Origin: Tetraselmis striata
Lineage: Eukaryota; Chlorophyta; Chlorodendrophyceae; Chlorodendrales; Chlorodendraceae
Direction of reading: 5' to 3'
DNA length: 64,000 nucleotides
Assembly (NCBI GenBank): GCA_006384855.1
Contig: VCJN01002662.1
Span: 62,001 to 126,000 of the forward strand
Below are positions 33,592-43,951 of the stretch, piece by piece (positions within the stretch are counted from its first letter, which is position 1; the number at the start of each line of letters is the position of its first letter). The position numbers were made by a program, and so were the translations under genes. The notes below the pieces were generated by a model. That model saw only the letters and a list, made by a program, of their open reading frames with translations. It was not told the DNA's origin and ran no database searches.

Positions 33592-34811
33592 CCCTCCTCC
33601 CCCTTGGCGCGCGCGCGCGCGCGCCTTCCTCTCTTCTTTGAGCTTATTTCCAGGGCTGGACGTCTTCGGGATGTTTTGCCTGTTTTGCCAAGAACATCCC
33701 GGCGTCGTGCTGACGGCTGTGTTTCAACATCCGTTTTTCTGCCTCCTCTTACAGGCCAAGTCGGCCGACAAGGCACTCGAAGTCTTTGAGGCAATGAAGA
33801 ACACGCCAGACGTGGAGGCAAATTGCATATCGTACTCGGCGCTCATATCGGCTTGCGGAAGTAGCGGTCGCTGGGAGGAGGCACTTCAAGTGTTCCAGGA
33901 GATGTCCGAAGCGGCGAAAACCAGCCCCGACTGCGCGCCCAACACCATAACATATTCTGCGCTTATCTCAGCTTGCGAGCGAGGCGGGCGCCTTGATAAG
34001 GCGCTGGAGGTCAGTACCACTTTCCAGCCGCCTGCCGTCGTCCTCCGTCGTCACCGCCGGCACGAGTGCTCTGTCCTCTCGCGGTCCATACACAGTCACG
34101 TAGCATGTTCAGGGATACATGCTGTTTGTTAGTGGTTTTTTTCTGGGTATGCAAATTTCATGCGGGCAAGTGTATGGCCATCCGTGCTGGACTAACTGAT
34201 GTAGCTGACGCCCTGATTGCCACCTTATTGAGCAGGTATATGATCAGATGGCCAAGGCGGGCGTAGAGGCAGACATGATCACGTACAGCGCCCTGCTGTC
34301 CGGATGTGAGAAGAGTGGGCAGTACGACAAGGCGATGGAGGTGCTCGAGACACTGCAACGGGCAGGCATGCAAGCTACGACGAGCAACTACAACAACGTC
34401 ATCACGTTCCTCAGCGGGCAAGCCCGCAGTGAGGAGGCCCTGGAATGCTTTCTCTCCATGCAAATGGCTGGCCTGGACCCCACGCTACAGACGTGTCTGG
34501 CGCTTATGTCTGGGTTTGAGAGGGAAAGGCAGCCAGTAAGGGCCATGCAGTTGATACAGGCCATGCGCACTGCGGGCATGATTCCCGATCCGTCAACCTG
34601 CAGCTCAGCGCTCAGAACTCTGGCATCCGCTGGCAGCTCATGGAGCCGTCAGGCTTTGCAGCTGTTTGACAACTGCCGGGAGGCTGGCACTCACGTCACA
34701 GAGAGCCTGCGGCGAGCTCTGCTCAGCTGTGGCGCTGGGGATGAGGCTCAGCTGGCCTCCATTCAGGCCCACCTGCAGAGCCTCGGCTATCATACTGACT
34801 CCCATACATGA
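33090..34811 (+). CDS. Pentatricopeptide-repeat protein with a Gly/Arg-rich N terminus (3 exons)
   Basis: PPR proteins are helical-repeat RNA-binding proteins, mostly acting on organelle transcripts. Exons are 33090-33524, 33755-34009 and 34236-34811, phase 0 throughout, giving 421 residues. The first ~110 residues are rich in Gly, Pro, Arg, Tyr and Gln (for example GGYSYYQPPPPRGYYQHHGG), an RGG-like tail. From about residue 137 there are about six or seven 35-residue P-type repeats, seen as ISYSALISACGSSGRWEEAL, ITYSALISACERGGRLDKAL, ITYSALLSGCEKSGQYDKAM and SNYNNVITFLSGQARSEEAL, then more degenerate ones. Intron 1 carries a ~29 base C run next to a CG-alternating stretch. There is no C-terminal editing-type domain. 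A clear organelle transit peptide is not obvious, so localisation is open. Confidence 0.88.
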
Positions 34812-35010
34812 TATCCGTACTGCGGACCGCCGCTGATGGCACATGTTAGCCCTGCTCCTTGGGGTCGGCATGGCCTCCTGCCATCAGGGAAAATGTCGTT
34901 TCAGCTAGAAACAATCGCAGTGAAGCCCGCGCTCCTGGATTGCACTGCAGCGGTGTGGTGTACCCTTTGGGGGTACTTTATAATGATGATGCATCTATGT
35001 GTACTGTATA

Positions 35011-35015
35011 TGTAA
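35011..35015 (+). terminator. Candidate poly(A) signal TGTAA of the PPR gene
   Basis: TGTAA lies 200 bases after the stop; a second TGTAA occurs near 35077. Confidence 0.5.
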
Positions 35016-35089
35016 AACATGTCATTTTGGTTTGACAAATGACAACCCCTTGTATGCTCCCAAGTGCGCTTGCCGTGTAACCACCGGCC

Positions 35090-36711
35090 TGTGAGGTCAA
35101 GCCGCTCATTGGTGCAATAGGATGAATGCTAACCCTTGTATGTATGATATAAGTCACAATACGCTACTCCTATCGGCAATGCTCCTGCTGACACATGCAC
35201 TGCCCGTTGCCTGACAATGCTGGTCACCTGCGCTGCAAAAATGGGCATTTCGTACTTGTATAGCTCAACTCCTGACTTTTCCTGCTCTGAAAATCTCAAC
35301 TAGTGATCACAGCTGTATGGGAGCTGGTGACACACCTGCGTCCAGGTTGTTTCTGTCAGCAGAGTCGTGACCCGGTACATGATAGTCTGCCCGCCGTATT
35401 CGATGTACGGGTATACTTCTCCATACTTGTATTGCCATTACCTCACAACTGGCATTGCCGTTATACTCATTGCAGAGTGGGCATAGGGGAATGATGACTG
35501 GAGCGTGATGCGACCTGTGAAACTGAAATGCAATCGTTGCAATTAGCATAGCTAGGACTAGCTCCCTCTAACTTTGCATCCCAGCTGCGGATGACGTGAA
35601 TGAATGTGCCCTTTAGTTACTCCTGGGCTAATGTGCCGGGAGCAGTTTAAAACTTGCCTTGTGTGTGGTCACTAATTCCTACCGATTTGTATCTGCGCCG
35701 AATGCAATTGGTGGCCTACGCAGTGTGCAACTAAAAAGATGGATATTGATCAAGCATGATCTTACCATCCGATGTTTGCAAGTGCATCATCTTATCTGCT
35801 CTACATGCATCATAGTAACGTCCATATGTGCTTCTCGGGGCCATAAGCCTGTGTTGTTCATGCCCAGATATGCTTGAGGGTTGCCTACATATCATATCCC
35901 ACCACAACCGGTGCACTATATCTGAGTAGCCTCTTAATGAAAAAGTAGGGAGGTATGTATTCATTTTACTTGACGCTAGCTATGTTGGGGATATACACTG
36001 AATGATGCTGATGTGCCCTAAAGGGATTGATTGCTTTTGGCTTGCAATACCGCAATTTAGTAGGTAAGTCATCGCAACACTACTGGTGGTGTAACAGTGT
36101 GTACAATATTCTGCTAAAAAAGTGTTATCTGTACGGATCGATATGGGAATACTGTAAGAGTACAAGGATCTGCACACGCGAGCTGATTCTGATATTGCAA
36201 TGACCATGCAATGTTTCCATGTGACACGTGACTTTTTTTCTATGTGACTTGTGACAGATTCTCTACAAGCTAAAGCTGAATTATAGAGCCCAGGATGTGC
36301 ATCCTCGTATTTTTAGGCCCCACTCCCGACTTTCTGTACATCGATGGATCAAAGAGGCTTCTCCTGCATGCCAATGCACACTGTACACCACCGAAGCACA
36401 GAGTTACCCCCCCCCCCCCCCCCCCCCCCCCATACCCCCATGGCTCCAATCTCCCAACAAACAATTTGCTTTAGAAGTAAAGAACTGCCGTGAGCCATGA
36501 GTACGGTACATGATATATGATCTATGATCTATGGTACAGGTTATATTCAGATGCAGAAATACAGACAGTTTCAAGACTTGGTTTCTAGATTTGTCTTCTA
36601 TTCACCACCCCGAATTTCAAAGAAACTTACGTCCAGTACTGCTGTTTCTAAAGCGCAGTAAGATGAAGGAGCGAATGATTGAACAAGGCCCTGTTCTTGT
36701 AGCGGTTTATT
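35090..36711. other. Intergenic between convergent PPR and kinesin genes
   Basis: This stretch is noticeably more AT-rich than the transposon islands. It has no coding signal and one C run at 36407-36431. Confidence 0.45.
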
Positions 36712-36712
36712 C

Positions 36713-36717
36713 TTACA
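36713..36717 (-). terminator. Poly(A) signal TGTAA of the kinesin gene (minus strand)
   Basis: TTACA on the plus strand, 156 bases beyond the kinesin stop codon. Confidence 0.5.
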
Positions 36718-36872
36718 TGGCAGACACCGCCACCATCGTGCTGCTGGATGTATAGTGTGGTGGACTTAATCTTGCGCATGGATGTGGAATATAGGAGTGA
36801 GGGTCCACATGCATCACAGGGCACTGCACATAGTCTTTCACATATCTGGCCGCTGTCTTCTGACCCTGTGCA

Positions 36873-39242
36873 TCAGTGTACTGGGCCCGGTGGCGTTTGA
36901 TGCCGGTAGGCTGCAAGCTCATGCATCGCCTTGTTGTGATCAGCCCGCAGATTGGCCAGTTCAAGCTGCGCCTCGCTGCACTCGCGCTGGAGGCGAGTAA
37001 AGCCAGGCGCCCCCTCTGTGGGCGTTCCTGGCTGGCTGGCGCTGCGTGTGCGCTCCATGCCCTCCAGCTTGGTGATGATTCGGCGCAGCAGGGGATCTGG
37101 CCGAACCCTAACGGGGTCCAGGTTCTCCTTGCCTCTGGGCGTGGACAGGTTGAGCGGATCCGGGGCGACATGGCAGCCTTCGCCAGAGTCCATAATGTTG
37201 CTCAGCTGCACCTGCACCGCTGTCTTCTTGCGAATCAGTTCGTCCAGCTGGTCCTCCGCGTGCTGCTTGCTCCGCGACATCTCCAGCTTCTGCATCAGCG
37301 CGGCATCGCGGTCGGCGATGGCCTGGTCGCGCTCCGTCACTGCCTCCGCCAGCATCTTGGTAAGCTCGCTGAACTCCTGCAACAGTAGCTCGTGGTCCCG
37401 CACTTGATCATGGTGGGCGGTTTTGGTGCAAGTGAGCACGCCCACAGTGGCGGCTCGTTCCGCTTCTAGCTCTGCTACGCGCGCATAGGCCTGGTCCGCC
37501 TCTTCTGTCGCCCGCTGGAAGGCGGCGTTGAACTCAGAGACAAGTTCTGAGCTGACCCGCAAGTTGACATTCTCCATGGCCAGGCAGGCCTGCTGCGATC
37601 GCAGCTTGGCGTTGCTGGCGGCCAGCTCGTCCACCCGCTCCTCAAGCAGCTGGTTGGTGGCCAGCACCTCCTTCAGCTGTGCCTCCAGCAGCTCGACCGC
37701 CGCGTCCTGCTCCCACACGTGGAAGGAGCTCTCCGCCGCTGCCACAGCGTCCTCCACATCAACTTCAGTGCCACCGGGCGGCTGGCCCTTCACTGCAGCC
37801 AGTTCCGCGCGAAGGCGGTCGTTTTCAGCAACAACCTTGTTGGCAATGTCGGTGGTCTCCAATGCACGAAAGGCCTCCAACTCCTTGCGCAGGCGTGTGT
37901 TCTCCTTGCGCAGCTGCGTGGCGTCCCCCATGGTGTCTTCGTTCACCACAGCTCGGTTCTTCATACGCCGCGCTCGTGATGCGAATCCAAGGGTGCTGTC
38001 CGTCTCAGGTGCATCCTGATGGTTGGGGCTGACGGCAGCGATCAGCACCGCCTTGGCATTGCCGCCGAGCGAGTCCTGCAGGATGTGTGTCAGCTTGGAC
38101 TCGCGGTACGGCACATGCGGGCAGCCCTGCACCAGGTTCATGATGACGTGGCCCAGAGTGGAGAGAGATTTGTTGATGGAGGAGGCTTCCTTGAGTCGCT
38201 GCCCCATTGCGGCGGTGCGCGCCTGGCGCTCGCTGCCGGCTAGATCCACCAGGTTGAGCGTTGCTTGCTTGAGGCGGCCCACGCCGTCCTCCATGGTCTT
38301 GCTCTCCACAACACATGTCAGAATGCAGTGGCTCCGGCTGGACTCCGCGTTCATCTGCGTCTGGGCGACCGTTCGATTGGCCAGGCCGCGCGACACCACC
38401 GCCAATGCGTCCTGCACACTGAATAGCTCCACGGTTTCGGTGCCCTCCACAAACACGGTGCCGCTGCGCAAATTCTGTCGAATTGGCAAGTTGGAAGCGC
38501 CGCTGAGCAGGTCAGTGACCACCTCATTGTAAAGCTCGTAAAAGCTGGCGCGCACCGCGAAGGTGGTGCCAGGCTCCGCTGCAGTGATGGCAGAAATCCT
38601 GGTGAAAAGGTAATCGAAAGCGCGCGGCGTGAGGCCGGCGCCCGCTGACAGCGGCAGCGCCGGCACGTCCTCTATCGCGCTGGCCGCCGGCGACGACGCA
38701 GCAATGCCACTGGGAGAATTCCGAGAACTCAGCGAACTTTCCGACTCGGAGCTGGAGTAGAGTCCCGACGTCGGCGTGTCCGGTCGAGGGCGTTGCGCGG
38801 GGTACTTTGGGGTGCGGGGCGATATCGATGGCTGGCTTGATGCACGGCGCGCACTGTGCTCCGCGTCTTGTATGTTCGCCCCGCATTCCGAGCATTCGCC
38901 CAGCATGGTGTGGGTCTTGCCAGAGCCCGTCTGGCCGTATGCAAATACCGTCGAGTTGAAGCCAGCAAGGCAGTTATCCACGACGGGCCGCCCGACTCGT
39001 GTGAACACAGCTTCCTGACCTACCTCTGGTCCGAGCACGTGGTCGAAGTGAAACGGCCGGCCGGCCGGGTCGTGCGGTGAAGCTGCGGCCGGCCGGAAGA
39101 TGAGGTCTTGCGGGCCACGGACGTCGATAGCGCTGTTCGATCCACATCCGCCGCCGTGCGCCGCCGGTCGCACGCGAACCGCCACCTGGACATTTCCTTC
39201 GCGGGGACTGCCGTCAGCTACAGGCGAAGACGACTGCCCCAT
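36873..39242 (-). CDS. Kinesin motor protein, kinesin-12-like, intronless
   Basis: ATP-driven microtubule motor. The ATG at 39242 gives 789 residues; the frame stays open upstream to a GTG at 39419, but no other ATG is in frame. The motor domain covers residues 17-430: P-loop GQTGSGKT (103-110), switch I NAESSRSH (298-305), switch II DLAGSE (333-338), and the neck-side VPYRESKLTHILQDSLGG. GLTPRAFDYLFTRI resembles plant kinesin-12 (PAKRP1/POK) motors. A Ser/Pro-rich insert of ~90 residues (114-202) sits between the P-loop strand and that segment, far longer than usual. Coiled coil runs from about 440 to 700, then a short tail. Kinesin-12 motors act in spindle and phragmoplast organisation; that role here is inferred. 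No intron is seen, unlike its neighbours. Confidence 0.92.
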   Translation of the reverse strand: MGQSSSPVADGSPREGNVQVAVRVRPAAHGGGCGSNSAIDVRGPQDLIFRPAAASPHDPAGRPFHFDHVLGPEVGQEAVFTRVGRPVVDNCLAGFNSTVFAYGQTGSGKTHTMLGECSECGANIQDAEHSARRASSQPSISPRTPKYPAQRPRPDTPTSGLYSSSESESSLSSRNSPSGIAASSPAASAIEDVPALPLSAGAGLTPRAFDYLFTRISAITAAEPGTTFAVRASFYELYNEVVTDLLSGASNLPIRQNLRSGTVFVEGTETVELFSVQDALAVVSRGLANRTVAQTQMNAESSRSHCILTCVVESKTMEDGVGRLKQATLNLVDLAGSERQARTAAMGQRLKEASSINKSLSTLGHVIMNLVQGCPHVPYRESKLTHILQDSLGGNAKAVLIAAVSPNHQDAPETDSTLGFASRARRMKNRAVVNEDTMGDATQLRKENTRLRKELEAFRALETTDIANKVVAENDRLRAELAAVKGQPPGGTEVDVEDAVAAAESSFHVWEQDAAVELLEAQLKEVLATNQLLEERVDELAASNAKLRSQQACLAMENVNLRVSSELVSEFNAAFQRATEEADQAYARVAELEAERAATVGVLTCTKTAHHDQVRDHELLLQEFSELTKMLAEAVTERDQAIADRDAALMQKLEMSRSKQHAEDQLDELIRKKTAVQVQLSNIMDSGEGCHVAPDPLNLSTPRGKENLDPVRVRPDPLLRRIITKLEGMERTRSASQPGTPTEGAPGFTRLQRECSEAQLELANLRADHNKAMHELAAYRHQTPPGPVH

Positions 39243-39965
39243 GGCTGGAAGAATTCCCAGATGTGGTGGTGGCTTCGTTGGCTGCTCCTGTAGTGTTGTA
39301 CCCCTCTCCGCTGGTCGGCAGGAGCTGGCTGCGTGTGTGCTCGCCGGCGGAGCGACGGCAGCTCTTTGCTGACCTGAGATACGACAGCGACTCGTCGTAT
39401 CCGAGCTCCGCCGTTTCACCCGTACATGAAAGGTTATTGCGCGGCAACAGCACCGCTGTCACCGGCAGCTGCTAGTAGGCTCGCACTCTCTTTCAACTTG
39501 CTATCCTCTGTGTCAGGGAAAAGTTGCGGTCTATGCGCGATATATGACGCCTCGGCTCGGCCTCGCAATTGAAGTAGCCGATGAAGGCAGGCAGGCGGGG
39601 AGATGCTGGACAGCAGAGCTTCCTCCAAGAAACAGCATGCTGCGTAGGGCCAATCCAAGTAGAGGCGACCCTGCGGAGAAGTCGACCAGTCGCGCGAGGC
39701 AGTTGTCACTGCGGTGAGCACGATGATTGGTCACAAACACGTACCGTATCTCGTGCAATGTATCGATGATATATGCACCTGTAGTAGCGACTAGTAGCGA
39801 TATCCGGACGAGTACACGTCGTACAGCAGGTGTTATAAATAAGGCCATCAAAATTGGATTTCTCCCTGTGAGTGCCCAACAAGTCCAGATTAGACGGTGA
39901 TCCAACAGTGTTGGAAATTCCGTCACTAGCAGTTAATTAGTCTTGCAGAATGCTCCGGCAATTTG
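39243..39965. other. 5' region of the kinesin gene and spacer
   Basis: Promoter and 5' UTR expected on the minus strand. No other gene was recognised. Confidence 0.4.
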
Positions 39966-40111
39966 CTTGATGACTATAACGGAGCGTCGGCTATCCAGGC
40001 CGTCCAGGGCTTTCCGTAACTCGATTGCTCCCTACAAAACGGCCGTAGTCGTAGTAGAGACGCTGCAGGGGTTTCACTGGTGCCAGTCCTGTCCCGGGGG
40101 CGAAAAAAACC
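39966..40111 (+). repeat. ~146 bp dispersed repeat, copy 2
   Basis: Matches 21348-21482 from CTTGATGACTATAACGGAGC to a GGGGGCGAAAAAAACC-type end, with small insertions. It is a non-coding mobile repeat of unknown class (SINE or MITE). Confidence 0.7.
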
Positions 40112-40121
40112 AAAAAGTCCA

Positions 40122-40466
40122 GATTAGCAAAGCAGGGGCCTCGCAGTTTGCCAGAAAGGTGTCAGATCTCTTACAACTGCACAGGGGCTCAGGCCCCAAA
40201 GCACACATGAAAGGGTTGGGAAGGGTGGGTTGCGCTAGCTGGAAGCTGGCGCAAAAGGCACAAGGTGGAGACACCGCCGCGTCGCGGGGCGATCAAATCG
40301 GGGTGAGGGATGGACGTGGGTACACGGCAGTAGCGTCCTAGCCGCGTATGGCGGAATTTGTAACGTCGGGTAACACCCGTCGTACTTATTTATTTAGCCC
40401 CGTGGAATTCAAACCTCTATAATTCTCAATATGACCATTAGCAAAGCAAGGGGCTCGCAATTTGCC
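40122..40466 (+). repeat. Two ~32 bp direct repeats around 280 bp
   Basis: ATTAGCAAAGCAGGGGCCTC (40123) recurs as ATTAGCAAAGCAAGGGGCTC (40437) with similar flanks. This may mark the 3' end structure of the recombinase-bearing element that follows on the minus strand. Confidence 0.5.
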
Positions 40467-40479
40467 ATCATGTCGCCAC

Positions 40480-41720
40480 TTGGCGTGGCAGCCTGGCTTA
40501 TTGACCGCCCCAGGGGGTCATCCAGCCAAAGAGGTGCCATGCTGCCGGACACGGCAGCACTGTTGGGTCGATGTAGTCGAGCACCACGCTGGACTACTCC
40601 ATCGCCCAGCCCCCGAAGTACTTTATCTTCAACATCGTCACGCCGACCATGTACCATGACGCGGCTGTAGGGGTCCCCTTTCGGAGGGAGTGGGACGTCC
40701 ACGCGAACCCCGCGGGGGGGGGGGGGGGGGGGGGGGGGGGGGCTCTTGCGTGCACTGCTGTCAGCACCAGTTGCATCCAGCTGGTAGTTCCGCCGTCCAT
40801 TTGGCATGCCCCTCGCGCTAGCTGATGGCCCATCGCGCCGCTGGCACGAGGCCGCCGGCGAACACATGAAATGCGGCATCGAAGTCGTGCAGCAGCTCCG
40901 CGATGTCGGCATGCGTTTATGTTGGCAGCTGACACAACAACTTCTTGCTTGTATCCGCGCCACGCTGGCCTTTCCGGTCACGATGGTATAGGAGGATTCC
41001 GCCGTCCGAGCCGACGGTGAGGTCGCCCGTACAACACTCCACCCCCGCTCCTCCGCGGCAGAAAAGCAAACAAAGCACGACGACTGCCAGGCTGGCGCGG
41101 ATCAGCTCCACGCGCATCACGTTACTTGGGTCCGTGCGTGCCCCAGGTAGGTCCCAACTCCAGCCGTAGGGCTTTTGCCAGGGTCAGGGCTTTAAACACC
41201 ACACGAGCGGGCAATGGGGCCCGCATCAGTTCGGGGTGTAGCGCGTCACCTGCGACGCCGCAAGGCCCTTGCGGACCCTGCTCACCAGATCGCTCAGAGC
41301 CATCGGCTGCCGGCCGTGGTCCTTGAATAAGTTATTGACGGCCGACAGGTAAGGCTGCAAAGCTGGAGGCCTTGATCGTCCCCATGTTGCCCAACCACGT
41401 GACGTACCGTGCCATAGTCCCGGGGTCGGCAGCTAGGGCCGGTCGCCGCTCCTCTTCGCAGAAACGGAAGTATTGCTTCATGCAACTGGCGTACGCCGCC
41501 GCCGCAGTGGCCGGCACCCACGCAGGTGATAGGAGCTCCAGGGTTTGGGCGCCAAGGGTGTCAAACCCTAGCACCCGTATCATGTACGGGCGCATCGAAT
41601 CAGCCCATGGTGTCGTATTGCTCGCGACCTCGACGCGGTACTTCATCACCGTTGTAGTTCGTACTGGTGCCGCACGTACAGCCGGTAGTTGCCGACTTCT
41701 CACTTTTCGAGCCGGCCCTT
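40480..41720 (-). mobile_element. DIRS-type tyrosine recombinase fossil, broken
   Basis: Reading on the minus strand: an N-terminal SAM-like core-binding domain (AYASCMKQYFRFCEEERRPA and YVTWLGNMGTIKASS), then a catalytic domain with ECCTGDLTVGSDGGILLYHR and KGQRGAD. The end part has WTSHSLRKG, KIKYFGGWAMESSVVLDYID and WHLFGWMTPWG. The H-x-x-R, G-G-W and following Y match tyrosine recombinases of DIRS retroelements. It is broken in several places; a plus-strand G run lies at 40724-40742. It is probably the 3' part of a relative of the DIRS-like element at 61.5 kb. It looks old. Confidence 0.7.
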
Positions 41721-43436
41721 AACACCGGGCGAAGTACTGCGTATGTACTAAATCCGGGCGAGCCGGCGCGCCTACTGGTCATGGTAGCGTGATCCTCTTG
41801 CGAAACGGTGGACCGTCCGACGACCGGACGACCCACCACCATGCCAACTGCCGGCCTGCGCCCACGGTGGCGTGAAGAGCAGGCCCTCCAGGAGGACACC
41901 ACCACAGCCAGCATGGGCACAGAGAGATAGATATGAGGAGCAACAGGACGCCGGGGTCGGCACCTTTCTGGCCGCGCGGCAGGGCGGCAGAGTGCAACAT
42001 CAAGCGATCCGCACGGTCGCAGCTAAAAAACATTTCGCAGGCATCCGAGTAGTTTTGGAAAACCACGGCATGTAACGACCGTTGATGCCACGACGCCTTG
42101 CTGCGAGGACACTCGGACCGGGTTGCAATGTCTTTCGGGACATCAAATGGTCGCCCCGACGACACGGAAGTTCTCCCCCGTCCGCGCCGACTTGTTGCGG
42201 CGTTGTTGTCGTCGTTGACAACCGTGACGAGCATCGGCCATGGTGCCGAGCGCGTCCACCTCACCAATTATCAAAATTGAATACTGCATGCGAGAGGGTG
42301 CTCCAATGCGAGCGAGAGCCCGGAAGTTCTGCTCTGCGACTCGAGTTCGGGTGTTGAGGTTCAAACCCCTCCAGCTGGGACCCTCCAGCTCCAATAATTC
42401 CTTGCCGTGCGCATCGCTACCCGAGAACGTCGCAGCTGCAAAGCCAGGGCAAAAACGGGAAATGACCTCGGGCACATGAGTAGGGAAAACCACATTAATA
42501 CCGAGGGGTTGTTCGCCGGTGCATGATGTTGTAACGCATGTGCGCGGCACGAAGACTCACTACCCGGTGGATAAACCTCGGTGCGGACTTGTTCAGCCTC
42601 GGTGACCCTCGCGCGCACAACCGAAGGGAGCGAGCAGGAAGATGGCAGACGAGCTGCTGGTTCCTGGTTGTCTTCAGTATGGGGCAGCCCGTACCAAAAC
42701 CCGATGGTAACAATTAACTGCTTGAAACCACAAACAGACCGTACGGGTCGCACTAGGACAGTTTTAATCCGTTAGGAAACCCCGGAAACACGTTCAGATC
42801 GTATCATCGTATCATCGTTGGCCGCGCGCGACGACAGCGGCGACGATAGCGACCAGCGGGGCTGCTCGTCTCTATCTGCTACTTATCTATATCTTGTCAC
42901 AGCGTACAACGTTTCAGCGTACGCATGCGCGCGTACGGGGACTTGCTTACTTGGCATACCGGTGAATACTCGTCGCCTGTCATACGGGTATCAATTTTAG
43001 TACTTGCAATACTGCGTTGTATGTGTATGCCTGATGTCCAAGCAAGCAGTCACCCATGACGCAACGACCAACTGTATGTCGCTCAGCTCTCACACCTAAA
43101 ACCACCGACAGACCTAGGGCCCGTACCAACGGCTAACTGCCGCCAACCACGGCGCCCGTGCAGACCAATAGCGTCTGGGAAGGCCTAGGGGCTTAGTCGG
43201 CTCGCGCGCCCGCGGGATGCTTTAGCATCATGTCGGCGCGCTGCCCGCCCACTCTTTGGCTTTCCAAACGTCTCATCCCACCCATCTTGCAACCACGCTA
43301 CTACACCACAAACACCTCGGCTTTGTGCACATCACACCTGCACGTGCCTCGTCTATTGCTGTCCATCAAGGGCAGTACAACCTGCTGTCGAGATGCGAGT
43401 GATATCGCGCAGCAAGCAACGGTGGTGATGAGTCGC
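41721..43436. other. Degenerate sequence between the recombinase fossil and element B
   Basis: Minus-strand frames such as LNLNTRTRVAEQNFRALARI (about 42310-42370) may be older element sequence but are not recognised. No host gene was seen. Confidence 0.35.
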
Positions 43437-43951
43437 GGTTACGCCTGTGTCGTTTGCGTCGTGACGCCCGTCTTGCTTTTACCTCCTGTGAACCCGTCGT
43501 ACCGACTGCCTGGACTTGTCGACCGACCGACCGACCGATTAGCGTACCGAACGTGCCTGATCAGCACTGGCTTGCTTGTTGCCATATGCGAGCAGTCGGT
43601 ACTGCGCGTCGTCGTCGTCGAGTCGTGTCGTGATACCGCAGGCGTACGCATATGCGCACGTGCGGGCACTCGTAGTCCATTCGCGAGAGGCATGTCGTGC
43701 GGCACAGGGTGAGGAGTGCTTGACGTATTTCGCGTCGATCGACCACACACACACACACACCTCTGTCACGCCGAGTAACCAAGCAACTCGCACGCGTGCG
43801 TAGTGCCGGCCAATGGGGCCGACGGCACTGTGAGACGTACTTCTACTGGAGTCATAGGAACAGAGGCCAAGAGTCAGCAAGTCTTAGACAAAGACTTAGA
43901 GGCCATGACACGTACATAAGACCATATGCCTAAGAGTCTGTTAGGCGATCG
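43437..43951 (+). repeat. 5' terminal repeat of element B
   Basis: 515 bp, starting GGTTACGCCTGTGT and ending TTAGGCGATCG. It contains GACC tetramer repeats and a CA microsatellite (43743-43760). The ends are not TG...CA, so the true limits may differ by some bases. Confidence 0.85.

Noticed and set aside
37528-38532. Plus-strand frames opposite the kinesin gene
   Set aside because: Antisense shadows of a strongly conserved motor gene.
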